A DNA stretch of 31,558 nt from Candidatus Campbellbacteria bacterium CG22_combo_CG10-13_8_21_14_all_36_13 (GTDB lineage: Bacteria; Patescibacteriota; Minisyncoccia; Phycocordibacterales; PCTT01). Shown one piece after another: positions 1 through 7,417 of this stretch. Every line of letters begins with the position of its first letter. The first letter of the stretch is position 1. Below the pieces are notes generated by a model, which saw nothing but the letters and a program-made list of their open reading frames with translations, did no database searches and was not told where the DNA came from. The DNA is taken from contig PCTT01000018.1 of assembly GCA_002771585.1 (NCBI GenBank), positions 217-31,774 on the forward strand, given 5' to 3'. The position numbers were made by a program, and so were the translations under genes.

Positions 1-1174
1 TGTACGAAGCAAACCTGATGGGTCCATTTACAGGATCTTCCTTGCTTCGAACCACATGGGTCGCTCTGCAGCCAGATGTCCACGTTGGGGCTGAGCCATT
101 CTCCATACCCTGAGGAGAGTAGAAATACCACTCATCCTCGTACAGAGGATTGGCTTCAGGTTCTGCGCGCATCACAGCAATGGCAACCTTGATGGAAAGC
201 TCCCACGCGCGTTGATTCCACGCGTTTGAAAACTTTTCATCGTACTCACCAGCCATGTTTTCTGCATAGCGAGAGTTGCCGGTCTGCAGGCCCGAGTGTT
301 GGCCTTTGTGATAAGCAACACCACAATACCCAGAACCGAAGCTCTTGGTAAGTGCATCGCTATTCTCCTCTCCAACAACACGATTGCGCGTAGCCCAAGC
401 CACGAGTACTTTAATCTCTCGGATACTATCCTCGGAGTAAAGAACACGAGCAAGACACTTCACGCGATCACCCTCTGCCGAATTAACGAAGTCAGTTGCC
501 TGATCTCGCGCCATCCACCAGAGTGACGGGAACGGATGATTCGAATCAGCAACCCTTGACTCTTCCGAAGAGTCGCCAAGCGATGCCAAAACCATTTCCC
601 TATCCACAGAACCAAGCTGATCGGAGTTATTTTCGTCTCCGAAAATGTTCCAATCAGCTAAAAGTGAGCTTCCATAGTATGCAGGAGTATGATCGGTGAG
701 CCTCACCGTCCAATAAACCAACGCACTACAGAAAATGGTGGCAAGAAGCGTGTAATGATAACCTTTTACAGTTACCAGACGAGCTTTTGCGTGCTTTCCC
801 CAGAACCAGTCGTTTATAGACTGCCCAAGTGGATAAAGGAAATTGTTCCAAAACCACTTGAGTGCGATGGCGATGCCAAGACCAATTTTTGAAATAGTCC
901 AAGCAATACCGTCGCAAACCCACGAAAAAAGCGTGAGCAAAGCTTTGCCAACAAAGTAGCCAAGCTTTGACTCTTCAGGAGATTCGACAACCTCCTCGAA
1001 GTCGTGGTAAACCACTTCTTCTTCGAGATCATCGTCAGCCTCATTGCAAAGCCTTTCGGCTTCACGACGAGCCCTTTCGGACTCGCGAAACTCCTTATCA
1101 GCGAAATATCTATCCCAAGAGGGATCAGCGTCCGCATCAAAGGAATCTTCTTGATTGTCATTGTGCTTGCCCAT
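1..1174 (-). CDS. Partial SleB/CwlJ-like cell-wall hydrolase, membrane anchored (3' end beyond window)
   Basis: An open frame of 391 codons starts at ATG 1174 and leaves the window at base 1 without a stop. Residues 1-70 are charged and acidic. Residues 71-125 are hydrophobic and Trp-rich, and 139-160 form a clear membrane segment. From about residue 240 the text matches the SleB-type hydrolase fold: CLARVLYSED, with the Glu expected in the catalytic position (E248), then VAWATRNRV, and later LYEDEWYFYSP, which resembles the family's late aromatic motif. These enzymes cleave peptidoglycan; remodelling of the cell's own wall or attack on a neighbour's wall is inference. The start is supported by AGAGGAAAG (1179-1187) and a consensus promoter. 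GC content is near half, against about one third elsewhere, and codons such as CGC, CGT, CTC and GCG are common while ATA is nearly absent. This suggests recent transfer, or less likely a contig join. Confidence 0.72.
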   Translation of the reverse strand, partial: MGKHNDNQEDSFDADADPSWDRYFADKEFRESERARREAERLCNEADDDLEEEVVYHDFEEVVESPEESKLGYFVGKALLTLFSWVCDGIAWTISKIGLGIAIALKWFWNNFLYPLGQSINDWFWGKHAKARLVTVKGYHYTLLATIFCSALVYWTVRLTDHTPAYYGSSLLADWNIFGDENNSDQLGSVDREMVLASLGDSSEESRVADSNHPFPSLWWMARDQATDFVNSAEGDRVKCLARVLYSEDSIREIKVLVAWATRNRVVGEENSDALTKSFGSGYCGVAYHKGQHSGLQTGNSRYAENMAGEYDEKFSNAWNQRAWELSIKVAIAVMRAEPEANPLYEDEWYFYSPQGMENGSAPTWTSGCRATHVVRSKEDPVNGPIRFASY

Positions 1175-1228
1175 TGTTCTTTCCTCTTTCTTTTTGTTGA
1201 TTGAGTTGCCAGAACAGCACTATATTTA

Positions 1229-1257
1229 ATAATACATCATTTTACTTAATTTGTCAA
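1229..1257 (-). promoter_or_regulatory. Sigma-70-type promoter of the SleB-like gene
   Basis: On the minus strand TTGACA (1252-1257) is followed after exactly 17 bases by TATTAT (1229-1234). Transcription would start near 1222, giving a leader of about 48 bases with the strong ribosome binding site just before ATG 1174. Two further TTGACA-like words sit in tandem on the plus strand at about 1281-1300. Confidence 0.7.
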
Positions 1258-1315
1258 GTATACTACGCATTTAAGCCATCTTTTGACAAATTTGACAAAA
1301 TCTCCCTTTTATTAC

Positions 1316-1348
1316 AAAAGTTGTAGAGATCTGACCTCTACAACTTTT
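1316..1348 (-). terminator. Terminator of the histidine kinase unit (possibly bidirectional)
   Basis: A perfect 13-base inverted repeat (arms 1316-1328 and 1336-1348, loop of 7) lies 83 bases beyond the stop of the histidine kinase. The arms end in runs of A and T, so it could work in both directions. It separates the kinase unit from the SleB-like gene, which has its own promoter further on. Confidence 0.6.
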
Positions 1349-1430
1349 GATTTGGTTTTTGAGATGGTTTTAGGGGTGAGATGTGTTTGTTTTTAGATCT
1401 TATTATTATATCTAAATATATCTAAATACA

Positions 1431-2813
1431 TTAACCCTTTATTATCGGAAAACTTACGGTGAATTGTGTTCCAACCTTCTCTATTGAGTCTACAGTTATC
1501 TGCCCGCCCATTAGATCAACCATTTTCTTAGTAATCCATAGACCAAGTCCAGTGCCACCTATACCTTTTGTACTTTCATTTTGAATCCTATAAAACTTAC
1601 CGAATAGATTTTTCCTTTCGTTTGCTGACATACCAACACCAGAATCCTTTACCTTTATCTCTAAAATCTTTCCGCTATCTTTCACCTCTGTAAATACTTC
1701 TACTGTCCCCTCTTTTGTATATTTAATTGCATTACCAATCAAATTGACAATTATTTGAGTAAACTTGTCTTGATCTATATTTATCAAAGGTAATTTATCC
1801 GAGTGTGGTAAATAAGAAAGAACAAGATTTTTCTCCTTTGCCTGAACAGTAAGATCCTCAACTGTTTTTGCTATTATTGGATTTACATCAGTTGGAGAAG
1901 ATTTGACCTCGATTCTACCTTGCTCTATGCGACTTACTTCAAGCAAATCCTCAACAAGTAAATTCAATCTTTTGGCAGAAGAATTTATATTAGACAAACT
2001 CTTTTTAACTTCTTCATTGACTTCGCCAAAACTTCCTTCAAGAATTAGTGATGCATATCCACGAATAGCGGTAACCGGAGTCCGTAGCTCATGTGATGCC
2101 ATAGAGATAAACTCATCCTTCATTTGATCTACTTCTTTGATTTTTTTATACAAAAGAGCGTAGTCCCAAAGCCGAACAGCTATAGCCAAAAATAATATTA
2201 CAAATAAAATTGTTAGAATGAGAACATAAATAGAGGTTGTTCTGTTTTCAGACACCAGTCTATCAACAATATCAGAGGATAATTTCACAGTTAGAAGCGC
2301 TTCTTTGTGGCCATTAAAATCAGACATTGGCATCGCTATTAACCAAAAGCGATTTCCTGTATCGGGATTTATTACCAAATCATCTTCATTTTGAACTCTT
2401 ACAAAATCTGTTGCAAGACCATCATTATCTGGCTGAGCCCAAGCTAAATCATAATATTCATATTTATAAAACTTATTTATATTTTCTGGGTTTGATGACG
2501 CAACAAAAATAAAATTATCATTACCTGGCTTCAGTACATTAATTTCCAAAATATCAGTACTTTTTGATGCCAACAGTTCAATTTTATTTTGAAGAATATC
2601 GTTATTATTTAAATCACTTTTTATAAGTGCATATATTGACCTACCAACCAAAAGACCATTCCTTTGTATTGTTGTATCAATACTTTCACTGTATTTATTT
2701 ATTAAATATATTGTATTAAATGCAATAAAAGTTGGTATAAGAATTATCAAAAAAACCCCATAGATCATTTGAAACAAAACTCTATTTTTTTCTAAAAATT
2801 CTTTAATTTTCAT
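1431..2813 (-). CDS. Membrane sensor histidine kinase
   Basis: 460 residues. TM1 is at about 16-38, an extracytoplasmic sensor stretch runs from 39 to 190, and TM2 is at about 193-216. The HisKA helix contains SMASHELRTPVTAIRGY with phospho-acceptor H241. The HATPase domain has an N box (NLIGNAIKYTK, N357/N361), G1 DSGVGM (390-395) and G2 GGTGLGLW (419-426). It should autophosphorylate at H241 in response to an external cue and pass the phosphate to a response regulator, but none is encoded in this window. Its start ATG overlaps the end of the upstream surface-protein gene by 11 bases, so translation is probably coupled and the two proteins probably act together. There is no HAMP domain; TM2 leads through a short linker into HisKA. 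Ligand and output are unknown. Confidence 0.93.
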   Translation of the reverse strand: MKIKEFLEKNRVLFQMIYGVFLIILIPTFIAFNTIYLINKYSESIDTTIQRNGLLVGRSIYALIKSDLNNNDILQNKIELLASKSTDILEINVLKPGNDNFIFVASSNPENINKFYKYEYYDLAWAQPDNDGLATDFVRVQNEDDLVINPDTGNRFWLIAMPMSDFNGHKEALLTVKLSSDIVDRLVSENRTTSIYVLILTILFVILFLAIAVRLWDYALLYKKIKEVDQMKDEFISMASHELRTPVTAIRGYASLILEGSFGEVNEEVKKSLSNINSSAKRLNLLVEDLLEVSRIEQGRIEVKSSPTDVNPIIAKTVEDLTVQAKEKNLVLSYLPHSDKLPLINIDQDKFTQIIVNLIGNAIKYTKEGTVEVFTEVKDSGKILEIKVKDSGVGMSANERKNLFGKFYRIQNESTKGIGGTGLGLWITKKMVDLMGGQITVDSIEKVGTQFTVSFPIIKG

Positions 2814-5800
2814 TTATTATTGGCTCTTTTTTATTTTTTTCTTTCAAAAACAGACCAAATAAAAATACGGCAAGTGTTATAGAAATTATAGTTATAATAA
2901 TATAAAAAGTCAGCATACTACCTGCGCCACCATCTGAAGTTGTCGTGTTTGCGCTAGCAAGATATTCGTCTACAGAAAAAGCTTGTGCTTCCTTTACAAA
3001 GAAACTAAGCAGGCCACTTTTTTCTACAACCTTGCCTGTATTATCGTTTATAGCAACATAAACCTCATGCTCTCCATCACTAAGTGGGCGATCTAACTCA
3101 TATTGCCAATTACCATATTTATCAGTTTGCATTGTCACAACAATTGGTAGTTCTGAGTAAATATATAGAGTAACCACGCTATATGGGACACCAATACCCT
3201 TAAACACATAACCATTTTTATCAGATACATTACCCAAGGAATCTGTTTTTTCTATATTTGAAATAGAATCAATAATCATTTCTTCTGAAACCACGCCAGA
3301 GGTTTTTGGATGCTCCAATGTAGCACCAGAAACTAGAGCAACCTCAACCGGAGCAAGATCTATCGTCAAAACACCTTCACCACTCGGGTTTTCATTTGAT
3401 TTAATCTCATCTGCATCATCAACACCGTCTCCATCAGTATCAGAATTATTTGGGTTGGTACCTATTCGTCGTTCAAAATCATCAGACAAACCATCATTAT
3501 CAGTATCAAACATAATTGCAATTGGTGATGTTTGGACCAAATCTTCATCTTGGTTTAACGAGATTGTTTCATCTGTTTTGATTAAAGTTATTACTGTTGT
3601 AGTTCCAACAATTGGAACAATATCATTATCTTCGCCAAGCTCTTCCATCAAATTACCAATATTGATTGGTTTGTTTTCAAGATTCTTTACAACTTCTGCT
3701 ATTTTTTCAAATTTTTGTTGTGTTGAAGTAATGGACCCCATATGTCTTTCCTTTATAACCTCAGCACATGAGTTTGAATCACCACATTTTATTTTTGTCT
3801 GATTATTTTCAAACGAAAAATCACGACAAGTATTTTGATCCACAACATCTGTGCCAACACATTGTTTGGGTAGATTTTTTTGAAACAAAAACCTGTCACA
3901 CTCTTGTATACCAATAATTCCAGAATCACGACACTCTTTTGGTATCCTCTTTTGTGTAAGATATATATTACAATCGGATTCATTTTCTATGCCCTTTTCT
4001 TTACATTCATTTGGAAGATACTTTTTTGACAAAAAAGTATTGCATTCTTTGATTGTTTTTAACCCAGCTTCTCTACATTCTCCTTGAATCTGAGCTGATA
4101 AATCGGGGCTTATAACTGATGAAGATTCAATTGATGAAGTGGTTATTTTTTCAAACATATATTTCTTACACGCTTCGACGTTTAATATGTTTGCGTTTCT
4201 ACACTCAGATGGAAGGTTTATTAGGAAAATATGTTTCTCACAATCCGCCTTTGTGTATATACCAGCTTCAATACATTCTTTTGGTGCTGTTTTTTTAAAG
4301 ACGAATTCTCTACACAGAGATTCTGTCTTTATTCCTGCATCAATACATTCTCTAGAAATATTTATTATTGTATTTTTATACTCAACACACCGAGCTTCTG
4401 TCGTGATTCCCTTTTCTACACACTCAGTTGGTAACTTTATTTCCGATATGATTTTATCGCACTCTGCTTGTGTTAAAACAAGACGCTCCTTACATTCCTG
4501 TGGCATATTTTTACGAAACATAAACTCTTCACAACTTATTACATCTGTTATGTTGGCCTCACGACATTCCCAAGTCACAGTTGACCGAATCGTTGATGTA
4601 TACATATCAGGCGATAAAGTTGCTACGGCTGTAGTTGTGGTTGTTGCTTTTACGGTCGATAAATTATTAACAGTGGGTGTTTTTGTTGTTGTGGTAATGG
4701 TTGAATTTCGTATATAAATATTTATTTTTTTACTCTTAATTAATTCTGCAGAACTAGATTTTGCTTCTGCAACAATAAAATATTGACCGTTTGAAAGTTT
4801 TTTGGTATCAAACTCAGACGTCCAATAATTTGCTTCTAATGCACGAGCAGACAATTCATGGACAACCCTATCAAAGCTAATCACTTTAAATACCATATTT
4901 GTTATAGGCATTATACTTTGGGCTTTTATACCAATCACACCACCCACCCCTGAGTCTTGGGTTGGTTTTATGATATTAATTTTTTCTTCTTCCATAATAG
5001 AAGAAGCGGTGGTAAGTGTAGATGTTGTGCCTATGTTTAATACATCAATAAATGGTTCAACTAAGGTGCTTAAGCTGTCAAAAAGTGGTTCTGACGATTC
5101 TGTTGCCGTAGTAACAGAAGAAGTGCTACCAGAACCCGAAGATGAGATTTGACTTGTTGTGGTTGGCTCATAGACATACACAATTCTTGTTGCAGTTGCC
5201 TTATTACCACTATTATCACTTGCGTAGTATTCAATCTTATTCTCTCCAACAACACTAGTATCTATAGATATGTTTGCGACACGTATAATATCCTTAGTGT
5301 TTACCCTTGCGTATAATACGACGCTTGATTGGTCATCAGTTGCAGAAACCCCAGGATCAACATAGGTCGCGCCTTTTTGTATTCGTATTGGATTATTGCC
5401 AAGAATTGTGATTGTTGGTGGTGTATTATCCTCCGGTGTAATTGATGTGTCTATTGATGCCGTTGAGTCATCCCCGCTTACACCAGAGGTCACAATAGAA
5501 TCTACTGTGGTTGTGGTCGTGTCACCATCAGATGTACTCGCCGCAAATTGTCCACAATTCGGAATACCAAACTCTTTCCAATATGCTGTATCGTTAAAAT
5601 GTGGGAATTGAGAGACTTGTGATTTGGGTATTAAACGACATAATTCATAAACCTTTTTTATATAATATAAATACTCTTCATCTACACGATTAAGTATCTT
5701 TGATTCAGTATATGTATCACTAAATCGCCAGGTATGAGAAATAAATGTTGTTGATGTGTCTGTTGTTGTAAGCGTGTTTGTGGTTATTGTATCTGCATCT

Positions 5801-5880
5801 AAACTTGAGACACCAACAAAAATCATCACAGAAAGACCTGTAAATATTGTTAAAAATAATAACGTTTTATTAAATCTCAT
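2803..5880 (-). CDS. Large cysteine-repeat, Ig-like and TSP3 surface protein with C-terminal membrane anchor
   Basis: 1025 residues. An N-terminal hydrophobic segment (about 6-25) acts as signal or anchor. Ser/Thr-rich linkers lie at about 115-148, 240-265 and 393-422. Residues 151-238 look like a DUF5011 Ig-like domain (TPPTITILGNNP, ATYVDPGVSATDD), and 298-392 like a second Ig-like domain. Residues 437-690 hold ten 24-residue repeats with two Cys each. Residues 791-826 carry DTDNDGLSDD and DTDGDGVDDADE, typical thrombospondin type 3 calcium-binding repeats. Another Ig-like domain spans about 888-963 and a TM 989-1012, followed by a short charged tail. It is very probably displayed on the cell surface, with calcium and disulfides stiffening it. 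Overlap with the downstream histidine kinase suggests attachment or sensing. No enzyme motif is visible and the exact function is unknown. No ribosome binding site is seen before ATG 5880. Confidence 0.85.
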   Translation of the reverse strand: MRFNKTLLFLTIFTGLSVMIFVGVSSLDADTITTNTLTTTDTSTTFISHTWRFSDTYTESKILNRVDEEYLYYIKKVYELCRLIPKSQVSQFPHFNDTAYWKEFGIPNCGQFAASTSDGDTTTTTVDSIVTSGVSGDDSTASIDTSITPEDNTPPTITILGNNPIRIQKGATYVDPGVSATDDQSSVVLYARVNTKDIIRVANISIDTSVVGENKIEYYASDNSGNKATATRIVYVYEPTTTSQISSSGSGSTSSVTTATESSEPLFDSLSTLVEPFIDVLNIGTTSTLTTASSIMEEEKINIIKPTQDSGVGGVIGIKAQSIMPITNMVFKVISFDRVVHELSARALEANYWTSEFDTKKLSNGQYFIVAEAKSSSAELIKSKKINIYIRNSTITTTTKTPTVNNLSTVKATTTTTAVATLSPDMYTSTIRSTVTWECREANITDVISCEEFMFRKNMPQECKERLVLTQAECDKIISEIKLPTECVEKGITTEARCVEYKNTIINISRECIDAGIKTESLCREFVFKKTAPKECIEAGIYTKADCEKHIFLINLPSECRNANILNVEACKKYMFEKITTSSIESSSVISPDLSAQIQGECREAGLKTIKECNTFLSKKYLPNECKEKGIENESDCNIYLTQKRIPKECRDSGIIGIQECDRFLFQKNLPKQCVGTDVVDQNTCRDFSFENNQTKIKCGDSNSCAEVIKERHMGSITSTQQKFEKIAEVVKNLENKPINIGNLMEELGEDNDIVPIVGTTTVITLIKTDETISLNQDEDLVQTSPIAIMFDTDNDGLSDDFERRIGTNPNNSDTDGDGVDDADEIKSNENPSGEGVLTIDLAPVEVALVSGATLEHPKTSGVVSEEMIIDSISNIEKTDSLGNVSDKNGYVFKGIGVPYSVVTLYIYSELPIVVTMQTDKYGNWQYELDRPLSDGEHEVYVAINDNTGKVVEKSGLLSFFVKEAQAFSVDEYLASANTTTSDGGAGSMLTFYIIITIISITLAVFLFGLFLKEKNKKEPIINEN
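3811..4572 (-). repeat. Ten-copy 24-residue cysteine repeat array inside the surface protein
   Basis: Cys positions in the protein are 439, 450, 463, 474, 487, 498, 512, 523, 536, 547, 560, 571, then 602, 613, 626, 637, 650, 661, 674, 685. Spacings alternate 11 and 13 (one is 14), giving a period of 24. The consensus is roughly ECxxAGIxTxxxCxxFxFxKxLP. A 31-residue Ser-rich insert separates copies 6 and 7. Two more Cys (699, 705) follow as a degenerate end. The copies differ a lot in DNA sequence, so the array is old rather than recently expanded. Confidence 0.85.
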
Positions 5881-5934
5881 TATATAAAAAATACAAAACC
5901 AATAACTTCATTAGACAACCTTATGTACCTTTTA

Positions 5935-5940
5935 ATTATA
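5935..5940 (-). promoter_or_regulatory. Possible -10 box of the surface protein / histidine kinase unit
   Basis: TATAAT on the minus strand, 55 bases before ATG 5880 and downstream of the terminator of the previous gene. No good -35 is present at 16-18 bases. It is the best candidate in the gap. Confidence 0.4.
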
Positions 5941-5977
5941 TGTTATAAACCCACTAAAACTAAATAAAACTGTTGAA

Positions 5978-6017
5978 AAAAAATCACCCCGACTATAAAT
6001 AGTCGGGGTGATTTTTT
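5978..6017 (-). terminator. Strong terminator after the CxxC zinc-ribbon gene
   Basis: A 19-base perfect inverted repeat (arms 5978-5996 and 5999-6017) with core ATCACCCCGACTAT and a very tight tip. Read on the minus strand it follows the CxxC gene stop by 6 bases and ends in a run of eight T. The A/T flanks make it usable in both directions. Confidence 0.85.
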
Positions 6018-6023
6018 ATTTGT

Positions 6024-6317
6024 TTAAAATCCTTTGTCTTTTTTGAAACAATCTTTACATTTTAGATTGCTTGTGTCTCGTGGTTCAAATGGAAGTTCAT
6101 TAATGTCTGTACCACAGTCACTACAACTCCAATTACCAGTAAACGTTCTTCTTTCTCTTCTGTCGTTTCTTTGTGGTCTGTCTCCTCTGCTATTTCGGTG
6201 ACATTCACGACACATTAGATTGCTAGTATCTCTTGGTTCGAATGGAAGCTCTGTTATAGCCCCATTACACTTAACGCATGTCCAGTTGCCTGAAAACATT
6301 TTACGATCTTGATCCAT
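6024..6317 (-). CDS. Small tandem CxxC zinc-ribbon protein
   Basis: 97 residues from ATG 6317. It has two near-copies of one module: C14-x2-C17 ... C36-x2-C39 and C65-x2-C68 ... C87-x2-C90. Both carry GNW before the first pair and ELPFEPRDTSNL before the second, joined by an Arg-rich linker (about 44-57). This is the CxxC-x17-CxxC-type zinc-binding domain; the inner spacing here is 18. Each module probably binds one zinc, and the basic linker suggests nucleic acid or ribosome contact (inference). The frame stays open up to 6407, but a good promoter (6375-6403) would start transcription near 6368, inside that extension, and the homologous domain begins right after Met 6317, so the shorter form is chosen. 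AAAGG lies 13 bases before the ATG. It is a single-gene unit with its own terminator. Confidence 0.8.
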   Translation of the reverse strand: MDQDRKMFSGNWTCVKCNGAITELPFEPRDTSNLMCRECHRNSRGDRPQRNDRRERRTFTGNWSCSDCGTDINELPFEPRDTSNLKCKDCFKKDKGF

Positions 6318-6374
6318 TACATTTTTATTAACCTTTGCCCTTACTAATAAATGTTTTAAAGGCAACGTGCGACA

Positions 6375-6403
6375 ATAATACCATAGAAACAAACACCTCA
6401 CAA
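6375..6403 (-). promoter_or_regulatory. Extended -10 promoter of the CxxC protein
   Basis: TTGTGA (6398-6403), 17 bases, then TATTAT (6375-6380) on the minus strand, with TGG directly before the -10 (extended -10). It places the transcript start near 6368 and so decides the start codon at 6317. Confidence 0.6.
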
Positions 6404-6576
6404 GCAACTTATGTCCACAACAAATTAATAAGTAAAATTGCTATATTTACTGTTGTCGAAGTCAGACTTCAATAACCCATATTGATAATAAAAACGTGGC
6501 TGACTTTAATGATATATATGTTTTTCTTACACCAAAACACAGAGAAAAACTAAACCCTAGCAAAACAAAAGCCATG

Positions 6577-6593
6577 TCGCACACGTAGTGCGA
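6577..6593 (-). terminator. Weak possible terminator after pyk
   Basis: TCGCAC / GTGCGA inverted repeat with a 5-base loop, 26 bases past the pyk stop. On the minus strand it is followed a few bases later by TTTTGTTTTG. The stem is short. The remaining gap (6404-6576) holds only a small palindrome at 6458-6470 and no gene. Confidence 0.4.
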
Positions 6594-6618
6594 TGAGACT
6601 TATTTCATTATAAAAATT

Positions 6619-7416
6619 TTAAAACAAGTTCAATCCTGTTTTTTCTTTTCTTAATTCTGCCTCACGTAGCGCCTTTTCCATAAATGAAACAGTTTCTACT
6701 GGGAAATCCCCAGTTGCAGTTTCCTCAGAAAGCATAACAGCATCTGCGTTTTCAAGCACAGCAATAACTACATCTGTGATATCAGCCCTTGATGGAGAAT
6801 CGCTATTCAGCATAGATGTCATCATACCAGTTGCAACAATTACTGGTTTTTTATATTTATTTGCTATAGAAATCAGTTTTTCTTGGACAAAAGGTATCTG
6901 CTCGAGTGGAATTTCGTTTCCTAAATCACCCCTTGCTATCATCACAGCGTCTGACGATTTTATTATTTCTTCTGCGCCATCCACGGCAATCTGTCTTTCT
7001 ATTTTTGCTATAATTTTTGCATTACCACCGCGTTTTATTATTAGAGATCTCAAATCATCAACATCACCTGGGCTACCAACAAAAGAAAGTGCTACATATT
7101 CTACATTCATAGAAACACCAAAATCTAGGTCATCTAAATCTTTTTCTGTTATTACCGAGGAAGACTTTGTATCGAATCTATGCCCACTTTCATCCGAATC
7201 TCTTGGGCCAGACAAATCCTGTATTATAGGTATTCTAATTCCCTTTTCTTTTGCAATAGAACGAATAAGCTCAATAGAATTTTTATGTTCATTGTGTGTT
7301 CCCCAGGAAAAGTTAATCCTGGCAAGATCCATTCCAGATTCAATCATTTTGGCTAAAACATCTTTATCTCTAGATGCTGGCCCTATCGTTGCTACTATTT
7401 GTGTTTCTGATGACAT
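6619..7416 (-). CDS. pyk: Minimal pyruvate kinase (barrel only, no B or C domain)
   Basis: 265 residues against about 470 in ordinary pyruvate kinases. The family's barrel motifs are in order: VATIGPAS (8-15), ARINFSWGTH with R33, QDLSGPR (66-72), ALSFVGSPGDV, AKIER with the catalytic Lys K138, ARGDLGNEIP with metal ligand D164, VIVATGMMTSM with T196, and VMLSEETATGDFPVE. Where the lid-like B domain of about 100 residues should sit there are only about 20 residues (72-92). The C-terminal regulatory domain is absent too. It should convert PEP and ADP to pyruvate and ATP, probably without allosteric control. The start ATG is one base after the eno stop (TAGTATG), so it is translationally coupled in the gckA-eno-pyk operon. 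Another barrel-only PEP enzyme is possible but less likely. Confidence 0.82.
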   Translation of the reverse strand: MSSETQIVATIGPASRDKDVLAKMIESGMDLARINFSWGTHNEHKNSIELIRSIAKEKGIRIPIIQDLSGPRDSDESGHRFDTKSSSVITEKDLDDLDFGVSMNVEYVALSFVGSPGDVDDLRSLIIKRGGNAKIIAKIERQIAVDGAEEIIKSSDAVMIARGDLGNEIPLEQIPFVQEKLISIANKYKKPVIVATGMMTSMLNSDSPSRADITDVVIAVLENADAVMLSEETATGDFPVETVSFMEKALREAELRKEKTGLNLF

Positions 7417-7417
7417 A

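Noticed and set aside
814..1161. 115-residue open frame on the minus strand
   Set aside because: It is the shifted frame of the SleB-like gene; that gene's frame has the promoter, ribosome site and domain motifs.
1281..1300. Plus-strand promoter from the tandem TTGACAAA words
   Set aside because: No -10 hexamer at proper spacing and no plus-strand gene follows.
4139..4717. 192-residue plus-strand open frame inside the surface protein gene
   Set aside because: Antisense shadow of the cysteine-repeat region; its regular Cys/Ser pattern mirrors the repeat codons on the other strand.
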